In this document: positions 12,038 to 24,000 of the stretch, in pieces | How the letters are laid out: each line of letters opens with the position of its first letter | Position numbering within the stretch: the stretch's first letter is position 1 | NCBI GenBank assembly: GCA_032988165.1 | Contig: JANTQF010000047.1 | Span: forward strand, 108,156 to 172,155 | Direction: 5' to 3' | DNA: 64,000 nucleotides | DNA from: Emmonsiellopsis sp. PD_33 | Taxonomy: Eukaryota > Ascomycota > Eurotiomycetes > Onygenales > Ajellomycetaceae | The notes under the pieces: generated by a model | Databases searched by the model: none | Seen by the model: only the letters and a program-made list of their open reading frames with translations | Told to the model about the DNA's origin: nothing | Made by a program: the position numbers and the translations under genes

Positions 12038-14091
12038 ATGGATATGCCAATGAAGATGGTGCCATGGCTCGACCAGCCGGTGATGCTCCACTCAAGTCGC
12101 GATCCGGGAGAGTGTACTATGACTCCCGAGCAATGCGCTTACAAGACAAGATACTGGGTCTTCTGGTATGAAGCTGATCGCCGTTACGGCCTCCCAACCG
12201 TCGCGTTTTTCGTCGTCGCTATTATCCTATTCACTATCGGATATTGGATCTCTGCATATACGCCGCAGCGTCTCAAACAGAGCGCGGGATGGTCACGCAT
12301 GATCGCATTCTTTCGTATGTTGTCATATAAGAGCTGGAGAATTCTTGGATGGAATACCCAGTCCGCAGGGGGTTTGTTGCTGGCAGCTGCTGGAATTGTT
12401 TATTTTCTCTGTAAGTTGAGTCTAAACTATACCATATCCTGCTTTCTTACCAGAGCTTGCTTCTAGCAATGACCTTTGGCCCTCGACCTTACTACTGGCC
12501 GAATACGAAAGAAATCAGCTATGGAAACTCACCTCCTATTGCAACCCGTACGGGGTTCCTGGCGCTGGCGCCTATGCCTTTCCTCTTGTGAGTAGCATTG
12601 CATAGAAAGCCTCGAACACACAAACCCAAGCAAGCTAACGAGGATATTGTAGCCTCCTAGGCGCGAAGGCAAACCCAATCACTGCCTTGACAGGCATTTC
12701 AAGTGAGAAACTCAACATTTGGCACAATTGGGTCGCGTGGGCCATGTTCGTCCTTGCTCTAGTACATACCTTTCCCTTTATCGTCTTTCGCATCTGGAAA
12801 GGTGATATAGTAGAGGAATGGAACCACGGTGGTGTCTGGGTTACGGGGGTAATTGCTCTATTAGCCCAGGCTTGGCTGACATTTATGTCGTTCCCGTGGA
12901 TCAGGCAAGTCAGCCCGTTTTCACTATGTCCTTTTCCACTTAATCTAACCCTCGATCCTAGAAACCGGTACTACGAATTCTTCAAAGCAACACATTACCT
13001 AGCTGCACTCGTGTTTATCATATTCTTCTTCTTCCACTGTGATTTTCGCATGTCATCCTGGGACTACTTCATCGCCACTGGAACTCTATACACAGCGTGT
13101 TGGCTCTACTCGCAAGGCAAAACATACTTCCAGCACGGATTCCGCCATAGAGCTCGCCTCCTACGCGAGACAGACGATACACTCAAAATTTCCATCGAAA
13201 CGAACATGGTCTGGCGGCCGGGGCAGCATATCTTCCTCCGCTTTCTGGTAGGCGGCGTGCACATGCTTACCACTCACCCATTTACCATCTGTTCCGTATC
13301 GAAGCAAGGGCTTCGAAATCAATTGGTGTTCTACATTCGACCCCGAGGCGGCCTTACTGGACGACTAATGAAGATGGCTACAAAGCAATCTAATATCGAA
13401 GTTCCGGTGTTGATGGATGGGCCATACGGCGGTCTTCCCCCCCATCGTTCCATTGCATTGTTTGACCAGAGCGTGATCATCGGCGGCGGTGCTGGTGCCG
13501 GCTTTACCTTGGCCATGGTAGAGACGTACCTTCAACGTGCTGGGGGTGGAGAGAAAGTTGGATTAAAGATGAACGTTATCGTTTCAACCCGGGATCCAGA
13601 AATGCGGACGTGGTATACTGAAGCGTTAAAGGAGATTGCGGATCGATACCCCCACACTGCAGGGCTGATTGGGTTGGATGTTAGCATTTATGAGACTGGA
13701 AATGCTACAGGGGCGCGGGGGGGTGAAAGCGCTCTTTATAGGCTTCCGGATGATACGGAATCCAAAGAAATGGAAATACTGACAGTGAAGGATCACAGTA
13801 CCACGCCGCAGATGTTCAATATCTCCTTTGCGAGAGGGCGACCGAACCTCGCAGCTGAAATTGAAAAGACCGCACGACAGGAAAATACGTCGTCTGTGGG
13901 GATCGTGGTTTGTGGTCCATCGTCCATGGCTCACGATGTGAGTGCTGCCGCAGCCGCGGCCCAGGGACAGATTATATCAGGGCGGCTACCTGCTCGGGAG
14001 GTTTGGCTGCATCAGGAGAGTTTTTCGTAAGTCTCTACACCCCCTCTTATTGTGTCTGTTGAGATTTACTTACACTATATCTAGATATTGA
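12038..14091 (+). CDS. Ferric/cupric reductase transmembrane protein (FRE family)
   Basis: Plasma-membrane flavocytochrome that passes electrons from NADPH through FAD and haem to extracellular Fe3+ or Cu2+. Inferred exons: 12038-12410, 12467-12587, 12653-12904, 12962-14026 and 14085-14091, about 605 residues. Several membrane helices carry the haem-ligand pattern (WHNWVAWAMFVLALVH and KATHYLAALVFIIFFFFH). The FAD motif is THPFTICSV, the nucleotide-binding glycine loop is GGGAGAGFTLAM and the C-terminal CGPSSM motif is present. Intron 3 (12905-12961) starts with GC and is a multiple of three without a stop; removing it restores the family-like join WIRNRYYEFFKATHY. The last exon supplies only the end of ESFSY. 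No siderophore gene is nearby. Substrate metal is not determinable from sequence. Confidence 0.88.
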
Positions 14092-16153
14092 GCCATTGGG
14101 TAAATAAAAACACGGGCAAGGACCCTGTTTGATTTATGTGTTCGATGCTATGCATATGTATTTACTTTTGGACTTTGAAATAAGCAATTTCTGGAAAGCC
14201 CACCTTGGCCCTCAAGATTTGCAGAATATATATGGATGCATGTGGCTTGTTGCTGGTCTCAAACCGGCTTGAATCATGATTTGGTCCTGGGGAATTTAAC
14301 TCTCTAGTATCTTACTATCCATCTCTGACAAAGCCAAAGATGTTAAGTTCCCTCACTCTCATCGGTAGCTATGAGTGCCTCTGTTCGGGTGGAGCATGAA
14401 AATCTTCAGTAACACCATCCTTATCCGCGGCCAATTTCTTAGGAGAACCTTCAGCATCACTATGCTTGCTTGATCGCACCTCTCTTCATATATGCCTATC
14501 CGCCTAACCAGAAACCTTCTCCCTATATTTTTTCGTCACCAGGACGGGATCTAGTTTACCTGGCCATTCCCATCCTTCACTACCTCCTAGATTGGTCCTA
14601 CCATTGCCATCTTCCCTTGCTAATCCTTGAAACACATGTTGCATGCTGCTGTGTAGCCAAAGGAATCTCCCGGATGGGATAGATCTCCAACTGCAGCGGA
14701 TCATAGTGTCCACGATGGCAGGACCTTGTATAAGTTTGCGCTACCCTGGTGTCCGAGGCGTATTTCGCGTTGAAGATGCGCATGGTGCCAGGGGTGCCCC
14801 TTGTTGAGCCTCAAAATAGCCCACAAGTGTTCTCAGACAATTTCACCAGCCACTCTTTACCTGCTGATTTAGTGACCTTAGATGAGGGCAGTGATTAGCT
14901 GCAGGATGGCTGGTATGCTTCTTTCATGCAGCAGATAGCATGAAGAACTGCCATGATGGTCCACCTAGAGTTAGTGTGTGGCAGAAGATGGTTCGGTACT
15001 GATGACAATAGCCATCATTTGAGCCTGGAGAATCTTGGAGCTGGTGAAGGAGGAACCTGGGGATCTTCCATAGCTGTCTGCCGACTAGGGTCACAAAAAC
15101 ACCAAGAAAAGATACGAGAAGGTTTCCAGTTTTTGCAGAGAAAGTTATTGTTGAGCCCAGGATGACTCCATGGGAATAATTTATCTAGAGGCTGGTAAAG
15201 GGATATGTGTCCCCAAAGTTCTGATGGGAATAGACAGAATGAAATAGGCATATTATCTTTAGTCCTGTTTCCCCAGTCAGAAACTCAGGTCTTCCCCCCC
15301 CTTTTTGAAAGATATTATGGCTTTGACGCCTTGAAAAGTTCTGATTAAATGGTGGGAGTATGCCATCAGTTCAAGCAATCAGAAGATATATAAAGTGAAA
15401 TGCTTGCCTACTAGTATGCTAAATATATCTCACAATGAGGCTCTGCTCCTGCACTGCAATTTTAGCCTCACAACACTTGCACTGCAATTTAGTGTTGTTG
15501 AGGAGATAGATGGCTACTTGTAACTACCACCCATTAAGGTTAGTGAACATTTTTAGTGCTTCAGGCTTTATCTGATCAGTGTGGGCAATTAAGCTAGGTA
15601 TGCTGGGGCTGAGCACAGCACTGCAATTTTAGCCTGACTGAGAGGTAGGCATTATCATCTTGGAAATACTTAGGGTATTAAAGCAAAGAATTAAATAACT
15701 ATTTCCCTCTAGCCTCATAAACAGTATAAAATCTATACATCACAGAGTCCCTGCTCAACCTACATTTGATGACAGAGGGGAATAAAGGAAAGGGGCAGCT
15801 CCTATTTAAAATACTATAGTAATTATTAACATCATTACTGCTGTTTTCGCGGGGAAATATCTTAACACAATAGAATTTAAGTATAAAAATATTCTAAAGG
15901 ACCTCGGGAGGCAGTTACTTGCATAATAGATATGCCATGAATCTAAGTAAAATAAACACAGTGTTCATCTATATGATTTAGGGAAACTTGGTCAAACCTA
16001 ATAAACTATCTAAATAGGAGAGAGGATCCGGTCTGCAAATATAGTTCAAAAAAGGGGAGGAAATAGGGATTTATCATCTCCCCTTTCCAGGCAGGTGGCC
16101 TTCTTACACCCAGAGAACATGTGGACGGCCTTCCCACCAAAAGTATCGACGTC
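14092..16153. other. Gene-free, CpG-poor stretch with repeat relics
   Basis: No supportable gene. The part from about 15300 to 16060 is AT-rich and CpG-poor, as if mildly affected by the same mutational process as the left block, and contains repeat copy A (15451-15640). Confidence 0.5.
15451..15640 (+). repeat. Short dispersed repeat, copy A
   Basis: Contains GCACTGCAATTTTAGCCT (15451), GCACTGCAATTTAGTG (15479) and AGCACTGCAATTTTAGCC (15618). The internal 75 bp aligns with copy B at 20158, sharing GGAGAT-GATGGCTA, ACCACCCATT and AGGTTAGTGAAC. Most differences are C-to-T or G-to-A in this copy. No coding capacity; probably a MITE or solo-LTR fragment. Confidence 0.65.
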
Positions 16154-19100
16154 TCACCCTTCCCATCCTACCTCCGCAATTTTCAGCTTTCTACTCTGTT
16201 GAGATCGCATTTCCTATATAGCCCGTGTTAACATAGACCTAGCAATGACAAGAGTGTAAAACTATTCTCAAACGCAACTCACCATTTCAACAGTACGGTC
16301 TACAACATAGCGCGTAACGAGAACGGACTGGCCCTGACCTAGGCGCATCGCGCGGGCAACAGCCTGGTTCTCGACACTGGGGTTCCATTGTGGTTCAACA
16401 ATAAAGACTCGATTCGCCGACGTGAGGTTTAGTCTGTTTATTTGGGGGCGGATGAGTAAGTATCTCCTACTACTAGTGTAGGAGTTGGAAACGGAGAAGT
16501 GTGTTCAACAGCCCAGGGCTGATACAAACAAACTCACCCAACAGCACCGGTTCCAGTAGTCATGATGAGGACGGGCTTCCCATTACTCTGGGAAAAGTCA
16601 TTGAGGATTTCTTGTCGACGAGGGAGGGTGCATTCTCCATCTATCCTCGCGAATGGTATCATGCTTTGATTGAGGTATTTAGCAATGAGATCTAGAGTTC
16701 TCGTCCAACAGGAAAAGATGATGCTGAACGAGATTGATAGAAAACGTTAGCTAAGGGATACGGCCGTTTTAAAGCTGGTGGAGGGTGTATTCACCTCTTG
16801 GTTTGCCATAGGTCCTGTTGAACATCTGCGATCAGCGCTGCTATTTTGGAAGAATGGCCTTCTGACTGGAAGTAGTCGTCCTGGGATAAATTTCTGTGGG
16901 AATGCGAGTAACTCTGGGATTTCTCGGTTCCGGGGGTATGGATGGGAAGACACAGTGGACATTGAAAGGATGACTCGCTCCCACTATTGTCGCCCTCTTT
17001 TGAACTGTCGTCCCAACACTCTGAACATAAGACATGCGCACAAGTGCCAGAGTTCCTCCTGTCCACATTTCTCGAGCTTAGGATAGGCATACACTCTCTG
17101 CAAGCCGAGCACCTAACTTCAAGATCCCTTCCAATCGTACAGAGGGCGTCTTCCCTTTCTTCCAAGTAGCTTCGCCTGGCTCTGGCCCAAGAAAACGGAT
17201 GTTGAAAGGTGCCATGATTGCATAAGATACGTAACTGGAGTTGAGCCTGGAACACTCCAAAGACATTATTCTTCTCGTCTCCAGCTTGCTGTCGGATGGC
17301 GCGGGTCATAATCTTCTTGGTCTGCTCGTACTGTTGGCGTTCTTCGTCGGAAAATGTAATCCACCTGATCCGGCGTTTGGGTTCGGGAAGATGAAGTATT
17401 TCTTTGGTCCGTCGCAAGCAGAGTGAATCAATTAGCATACCTAGTCGTTTGGAGGCGATTACACGACGGTCTGCGCTTTCGTCAAATGGTAGTACGATGA
17501 ACTTCCGGAATGTATTCATATCGTTAAAAGGGGGGACCCGAATGAAGGTGAAAAGCGCGCCGATATCTTCTAGCCGATTTTGAATAGGTGTCCCGGTGAG
17601 GCACCAGCGAGAATTTCCTTCAAGAGCACATACAGCCCGATGGAATGTGGTGCTTGGCCGGCGAATTATATGAGCTGGGAGGCATTCATTGAGAAAGTTA
17701 TTTGTAGGTTCTATGGAAAAAGGGGGGGGGACATGCAGTTAGCTTGGATTTACTTACCTTCATCCAAAACAATTCTAAACCATGTGATATCATGAAGAGG
17801 ACTGGAATTGCGTTTGAAGTCTTCCGTAATGGTGTGATAAGTTGTCAAAACAATGTCAGACTCCTTAAGATTCGCTAAATGTTTTGTTCGGCGTTTCCCA
17901 TGGTATTTGACGGTATTTAACGTCTCTCCAAGATGCCTAGAGTCGGGCTTGTTAGAGCTTTGCCGGGTGTCAATTAAATTCAATAAAGGGGCCCTCACTT
18001 TTTTATTTCCTCAAGCCAGCCGTTAATCAGTACTGTAAAGATGATGAGATCAATTCTCAAAATATATCTTCCGCCTGTGGCATTGGGGGGGGGGGGGGGG
18101 GAGTTGCTTACATGCCGAGGGAACAATTATCAATGTTGCCCCTGATGAGGTCGCGCAACTACGCGCCCAATTGCGCGCATCATCCAACGTCCACACAAGA
18201 AGCGACAGGATAGATAGCGACTTGCCCATGCCCATTTCGTCAGCAAGAATACCCCCTCCAGTCTCAACCCGTTCAATCTGTGACTTTTCATTTGTCACAG
18301 AATGGACATAGCTACAAAGAAAGAAATCAATGACCATTTTAGAGGTAAGACCGAGAAGATTGCAGGACAACGTACGACACAGAACCGTCATATTCAATGG
18401 CGGACCAAAGACGAAATTCATCAGGAATAGGGCCTTTTTCCCGCTGTGTCATGAAATCTAAGGCCTCTTGTTGATGTCTATATGCGTTCGGTTAGAAAAC
18501 AATTAAAAACACAGCAGTTTCCATAGGAAGATACGTTGTGCCATAGGGTCCATTGAGACTTACGGGAGTAAAGTTGTCTTCAGTCTACTGTCTCCCTCCA
18601 GTCTTCGTAGATTCGAACTTCTATGAAGCGAGTCATATACATCTTGGATGGCTTTTTGAAACCCCTCTCCACTCTCTACCGTCAATTCCGATCCTTTTTC
18701 CTCCATTTCTGTTGGCCTGCGGTCGACATCCCGAATCTGCAAATCAGGGAACTTTATCACGTGAGGATTATCGTAAATAGAACCAGCTCGCTGTCGCTGC
18801 GGATCAGGGCGTTGGAGGTAGACCTTGTTATTAGAGAGGTGGCGTCCCACCTCTGCACTTGATTCTCGCGGCCCATAGATGCAGATGTCGACGCGGATAA
18901 TGGCATCCTTTGCTTTGGTCACCTTGCTGATGGTCTCTTGCAGGGAGGGTACATCTGCCACTGCTTCTAGTTGAATAGAGGGCCTTTCAATCAGAGCATC
19001 CAATGCGCCAGCAGCATGAGATTCGAGCCATCCCAGCCCCTTGCAATTGGGAAATGTCAGAAGCAACTGTGGAGAAGACTTTTTGATATGAAAGGCCAGG

Positions 19101-19624
19101 AGTCTGTTGCGCCCAAGAAGATTTCTATGACACTCGGACATATCGCCCACCAGTTTCACGGCAGCACGGTGGATCTAGGTCAACTCTATGTTAGCAATGA
19201 AGGCACTTCACAGAAAGAAACATACCATTCCATAACAGATTTGCACCGTATTCTCCACAGACTGTTCAGAAACTGTCGCACCACTGGCAAGCTCCGGCGA
19301 AGAAGACTGGCGGTTTGACAGAACGAGCTCATGGGAAGCCCATTCTTCGATAGGACGCTCAAAATTGTGGCAGAGTATGTCATTGAAATCCTGCTCTCCC
19401 AACCAGAGCTGATCCAGTATCCCTTCCCACGTAAAGCTAGGGAGCACTGGCATTTCACTACATGTGGTGAGCAACATACAGCTAAAAAAGCAGTTGTTCA
19501 AAGAATTCTTTCACCTCAAGATATCATCTTCTTCATGATGCTGTCTGCGACGGGTTGCCGGTCGAGAATGCAAAGCATCATCAGAGTCTTCTTTTCCATT
19601 TAGGAGGTCAGCTATGGACGCCAT
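16154..19624 (-). CDS. SNF2-family DNA-dependent ATPase/helicase with RING-like segment (HLTF/Rad5-like)
   Basis: Predicted nuclear chromatin or repair translocase of about 914 residues. Eleven exons join in frame: 19624-19515, 19457-19226, 19174-18564, 18477-18376, 18311-18112, 18032-17999, 17936-17758, 17674-16795, 16723-16538, 16433-16283, 16213-16154. An acidic N-terminus leads to a Q-motif-like LLPHQQEALDFM, motif I ADEMGMGKS, a DEAH box split by the exon 7/8 junction and motif III LTGTPIQNRLED. A Cys-rich RING-like stretch follows (CSAC, CAHVLCSECW, CPLC), then the second helicase lobe ending in motif VI (NPSVENQAVARAMRLGQ) and the usual RSQQSRKLKIAEVGW tail. The ATG at 19624 is the first that joins cleanly. 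All key motifs are intact although the gene sits between two repeat copies. Rad5-like ligase activity is an inference. Confidence 0.85.
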
Positions 19625-20913
19625 GTCAATATGGAAAAAACCTGGTTTCTCCAGCTCAGTTAGAAGGACAATGAATGTCCTTTTTGTTTGGATAACACAG
19701 AATCTCCAGACAACATCCCAGACATTTATTTTCTCCAACACAGGTGAATGCGGTAAATGTGGATCTCGAGGCGCACTCCCACGCCCAAAGGAGATTTGCA
19801 ACATATCTGCCTTCCTCAAGCCTTGCCCAGTGGAATCTTGAAAATCAGGCTGGAGCATCGGAACACGCTCGTCGCAAAGCAGAAGCGCCAATAGTCGCTG
19901 TTAGGCCTGCAGCAAGGCTGTGCTCTTGGCTGACCTGCGCTGTCAAAGCCTTGCAGACATTTCCCAACGATCGAATTCGTCTGTGGCGAGGCTGCAAGGC
20001 AATGGGAATGAACTTGCAGCAGAGTGTGGCTGGCTTTCAGTGCTTATTCGCCGGAAGAGTTTCTCGGCTGGACATAGCCTAGGGAGGAAGACTCCTTGTT
20101 GCTGCAAAAATTGCAGTGCTACCTTCCTCTATCGTCTGATTGGCGTTACGGTTTCCCAGCACTGCAATTTAGTGCTGTCAAGGAGATGGATGGCTAGTTA
20201 TTTACCACCCATTGAGGTTAGTGAACGTTTTTGGTGCCTTGGGCCAGAGGCAAGAAAGCCCCCCGATGCCATCGCATAACTGTACTGCAATTTTAGCCTG
20301 AGTGGGTTGTTGGCCGTCTGATCTTGTCTTATATAAAACATACTTAGAACCATCCTTACCTTAAGGATTGATCCTTTTTGGTCTAGTTGGATTCTTATAT
20401 CCATGTCCTGCACACTTCCTTGACATTTGCGAGGTTAATTGCTGTGCAGACAGACTCCAGATGCATACAACGACGCATATCCACCAGATTCCTTGCCTTC
20501 CTCTGTTTGGACGACGCAGGACAAATTAAAACTGCCACCTTCTGCCTTGGTGCTGGTGAGCGAACCACTCTTGGCGGCAGACATCATTTCTGCGAACCAT
20601 CCCCTATCATCATGATTGGAAGCCTTTCCCTATGCCAGCCACCGTGCCTACGACACCGCCCCGGAGAGGTGCGCTTGTCCAACCCTGGGCGCTGGCAGGG
20701 ACTCAAATCAGCCGTGGCACACCAGACCCCTATGCAATGGGAGAGAGCCTCCTCAACCGTTTTGAGAATTTATACTTGGCTTGATTGGATATGGCGAGAA
20801 AACCCCGAATATTCAACTCGCTTCTCTTTCTAGGTACTTGCGGTGTCAGATAGCTCGATCTGGTCTGCTTCTTTTTCTTTTTCCTCTTTTTCTTCCTCCA
20901 CCTCCTCTTCTTT
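19625..20913. other. Gene-free stretch between SNF2 and NLR genes
   Basis: Divergent promoter space of the SNF2 gene (minus) and the NLR gene (plus), interrupted by repeat copy B and its inverted fragment. ORFs here are short or domain-free. A pyrimidine-rich tract (about 20870-20910) runs up to the first duplicated start codon. Confidence 0.5.
20158..20300 (+). repeat. Short dispersed repeat, copy B
   Basis: Direct-orientation relative of the repeat at 15451-15640. It starts with the palindromic CAGCACT-GCAATTT-AGTGCTG and ends with ACTGCAATTTTAGCCTG (20284-20300). An inverted fragment of the same motif (AAAATTGCAGTGCTACC) lies at 20107-20123. It is the less mutated copy. Confidence 0.65.
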
Positions 20914-21054
20914 GCAAAGAGACTACCATGAGCACTGCAAAGGATATCTTTGACACTACCCTCACAGAATTTTCCTCCTCTTCTTCTTCTATTTCGCAAA
21001 GAGACTACCATGAGCACTGCAAAGGATATCTTCGACGCTGCGCTCGCAGACTTC
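20914..21054 (+). repeat. 82-bp-spaced tandem duplication of the NLR start region
   Basis: A 59-bp unit beginning GCAAAGAGACTACCATGAGC occurs at 20914-20972 and again at 20996-21054. Both include an ATG (20928 and 21010), and the copies differ at about seven bases. The offset is 82 bp, not a multiple of three, so the first ATG opens a 60-codon frame that overlaps the main ORF and stops at 21110. Confidence 0.8.
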
Positions 21055-24000
21055 AAAAAACGACTAACTTCGAAAGAGTTAGAAGACTTCAAATTTACGA
21101 CTCTGGATGATGTGCGCAAGGAAATCATTCAGATTCAAGATGAGCAAGATAAGCTCAAAAAAATGAGAGACATGACTCGCATCCAATCGTTTGTCGAGGC
21201 AATGACCGAGTTCGGGAAAGTTATTGAATGCTTCTTGAACGTATCGGATGTTATTGCGTTTATCTGGGGGCCAGTAAAATTTCTCTTGCAGGTATGGAAT
21301 CTTCTCTCGGCATCATACATCTTGGAAAAATACAAACCGCGTGCACTTACTCCACTCACTTCCCGGCTTTCACTCCTCTCCTGCCTTTACCACTCTCTAT
21401 TCTTCTCCTACCTTCAATACCCTTTCTTCACTGTTACTTTCACTACTTCTACCACCTCTCACCCTTCTTCCCTCTACCACCTCTGCTGCCCCTGTTACCT
21501 CTAACTTTCTTCTTCCCTTTACTATCTTTCATGCTTCGACTACTTTTCATCCTGTCAGGAGAATAAGTGACCGCCACATTAAGGTACCTTTTCGTGGTCG
21601 AACACACTACGCTTTCTACCTCTTATTTACCCATTTTTCGATAACCAAGGAGAGAGATCAACTAATGACTTTTCGGTCGACAGGTGGCGAGGAATTGGAC
21701 GGACTCCTTTGATATTTTGCTGGATGCATACAAGCAAATTGGGGAGGAAATTCCGCTACTACTACAGTACTCGGAGACATTTGTGCAAAATCCGCATATA
21801 CTAAACATTCTCGGATTCATATATGCTGATATACTGGAGTTCCATAAGCGAGCCATCCGCTTTTTCTCCGGCAATGGTGTGGTTTGCTAGTTTCTCATTG
21901 TTTTTTCACTTTACCCAACAATTCGTTCATGCACCTCTGTTAAGTGATCTAACATGTTCTATAGTTTGGCATCAGGTTATCCGCTCAGCGTGGAAGGATT
22001 TCAATGTCCGATTTAAGCAGATACTAGACAGTCTGCGCAGCCACAAGGAATTAATTCACCGCCAATCAGACCTACTTCACGTGGTTCAATACCAAAAAGA
22101 CCGGCTGATCTGGAACCAAAAATTTGACCAGATAGAAAAAGAGGGAAGACAAAAGAAATACCTTGCTGTTATGCAGTGGACGTGGTGCGGAAGAAACAAA
22201 TCGGATCATGAGAGTTTTGTGGAAACGAGAGGGGAATACAAAGGAAGTGGGGATTGGATATTAGAGCATGAAAAGGTCAAGGACTGGAAAACAGCTTCCA
22301 AACCTGCATCGTCAGCCCTATGGTTAAATGGGATACCGGGAGCAGGTTGTGCTCTACTCCTTTCTTGATTGCAACCCCATGCTAATTTTATGACATAGGC
22401 AAGACAATCCTGGCATCCGCTATCATCGACGATTGTCTCAGCAACGCCTCGTTTAATACGGGGTATTTTTACTGTAAAGAAGGTGATCCGGAAGGAAACA
22501 CGTTCGCATCGATTCTAAGGGGCTTAATAAACCAGCTCATAAGCCAGAACCAAGACCTAGTTCCTCATTTCTACGATAAGTACTCTTCCAGCGGCGAGAC
22601 GTCCCTTTCTTCCGTAAAGTTGGGGAAACAACTCCTCCAGTTACTATGTGACAAGGTCTCCAAGCTATTTATTGTCATCGATGGACTAGATGAATGCAAT
22701 GCTGCGGAGCGCAAGTTAGTCCTACCATTTTTTAAAGGATTGCTTGACCATTGCGACAACCAGAGCCCCGGGAAACTTCGGCTTCTATTCATCAGCCAGG
22801 ATTACAACGATATTAGGAACGCACTGGCAACTGCGGATGTTTTATCTCTAAAACCCACTGACAACGAACATGATATCAAAATCTACGTCTCTGATTGGGC
22901 AGAAAAAATCCGCCAAAAGCACGATCTGGACGATGTCCATACCGAGTATATAAAGGAATCGACTTGTACGAAGGCTCGGGGTAAATAATCACCGAATAAC
23001 TTCTCCTTGGATGAAGCTGACGTGGTCCACTGCTAGGTATGTTCTTGTTTGCGAAACTGGTTATGCGAAATCTGTACGATCAGCCTATGAAGAACCAACT
23101 GTTGGAGGAGATCAAAGCATCCAGGTTTCCAGAGGGACTTGAACAAGCGTATGTTCTTTCTTTATATCTTCTTCCAAACTCCCGGTTTTTTAATTTTATA
23201 TTCGTTCGAGTTAGTGTGACAACACACCAACATACACCTAAAAATGACTAACGTTGCCTTCTAGTTATGAAAGGATACTTGATCGTATACAACGAAGCGC
23301 CAGCCCTGCGGAGTGGAATATTGCGTGCAAACTCTTAGGTTGGATGGTCTGTGCAAAACGACCACTGAAGTGGAACGAGATCCAGGGGGCGATATCAATT
23401 GACCCAAAAGGAGAGCATGTAGACTGGGATGGCCGGCGCCTGCGAATCCATATCAAAGACCTCTGTGGCTCCCTGGTAGATATTTTACGAGGAGGTCGTA
23501 TTGAGCTAGTCCACGGCACCGCAAAAATGTAAGTCTTAATTATACCTGTTCCACTTATTATGCACTTTCTGAGGGGGGTTCGCTAGGTATATCGGGAACT
23601 CCAAGTACGTCAGCAAGCCGGCCGTGGAATGCAATTTGACCGCACTATGCTTGAAGTATCTCACATTTGACTACTTCGAGGCCCAAATACCCGAGAATGA
23701 GTTGCGTAACTCTGCCCTTAGCGGTAGCCTTGCATTTCAGGACTATGCGGTCGCTAAATGGTTCCACCACTTCGAAGCCGTGGTGGATGGTAGTTCCCGC
23801 TTATTGACGCAGGGGCCTGAGAACGAGAATAAATTCAATCTCCAGGATTCCTTAGACGACTTTGCCCAGTTCTACGCGGATGATCTTGGCGGAATCATAG
23901 TCCCGGCTTCCGAAGAGCGTTGTGCCCCTTTCAAGAACTTGGAGTTCTACAGCGACTTGGTGTTGATATATAGCCACATCTACCAGCATCAACATAAGCC

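Noticed and set aside
14470..15251. Several 60-80 codon ORFs on both strands
   Set aside because: Low-complexity-like translations, no shared frame, in a repeat-rich stretch.
20387..20833. 148-codon plus-strand ORF before the NLR gene
   Set aside because: No domain and no plausible splice join; it lies in the divergent promoter region.
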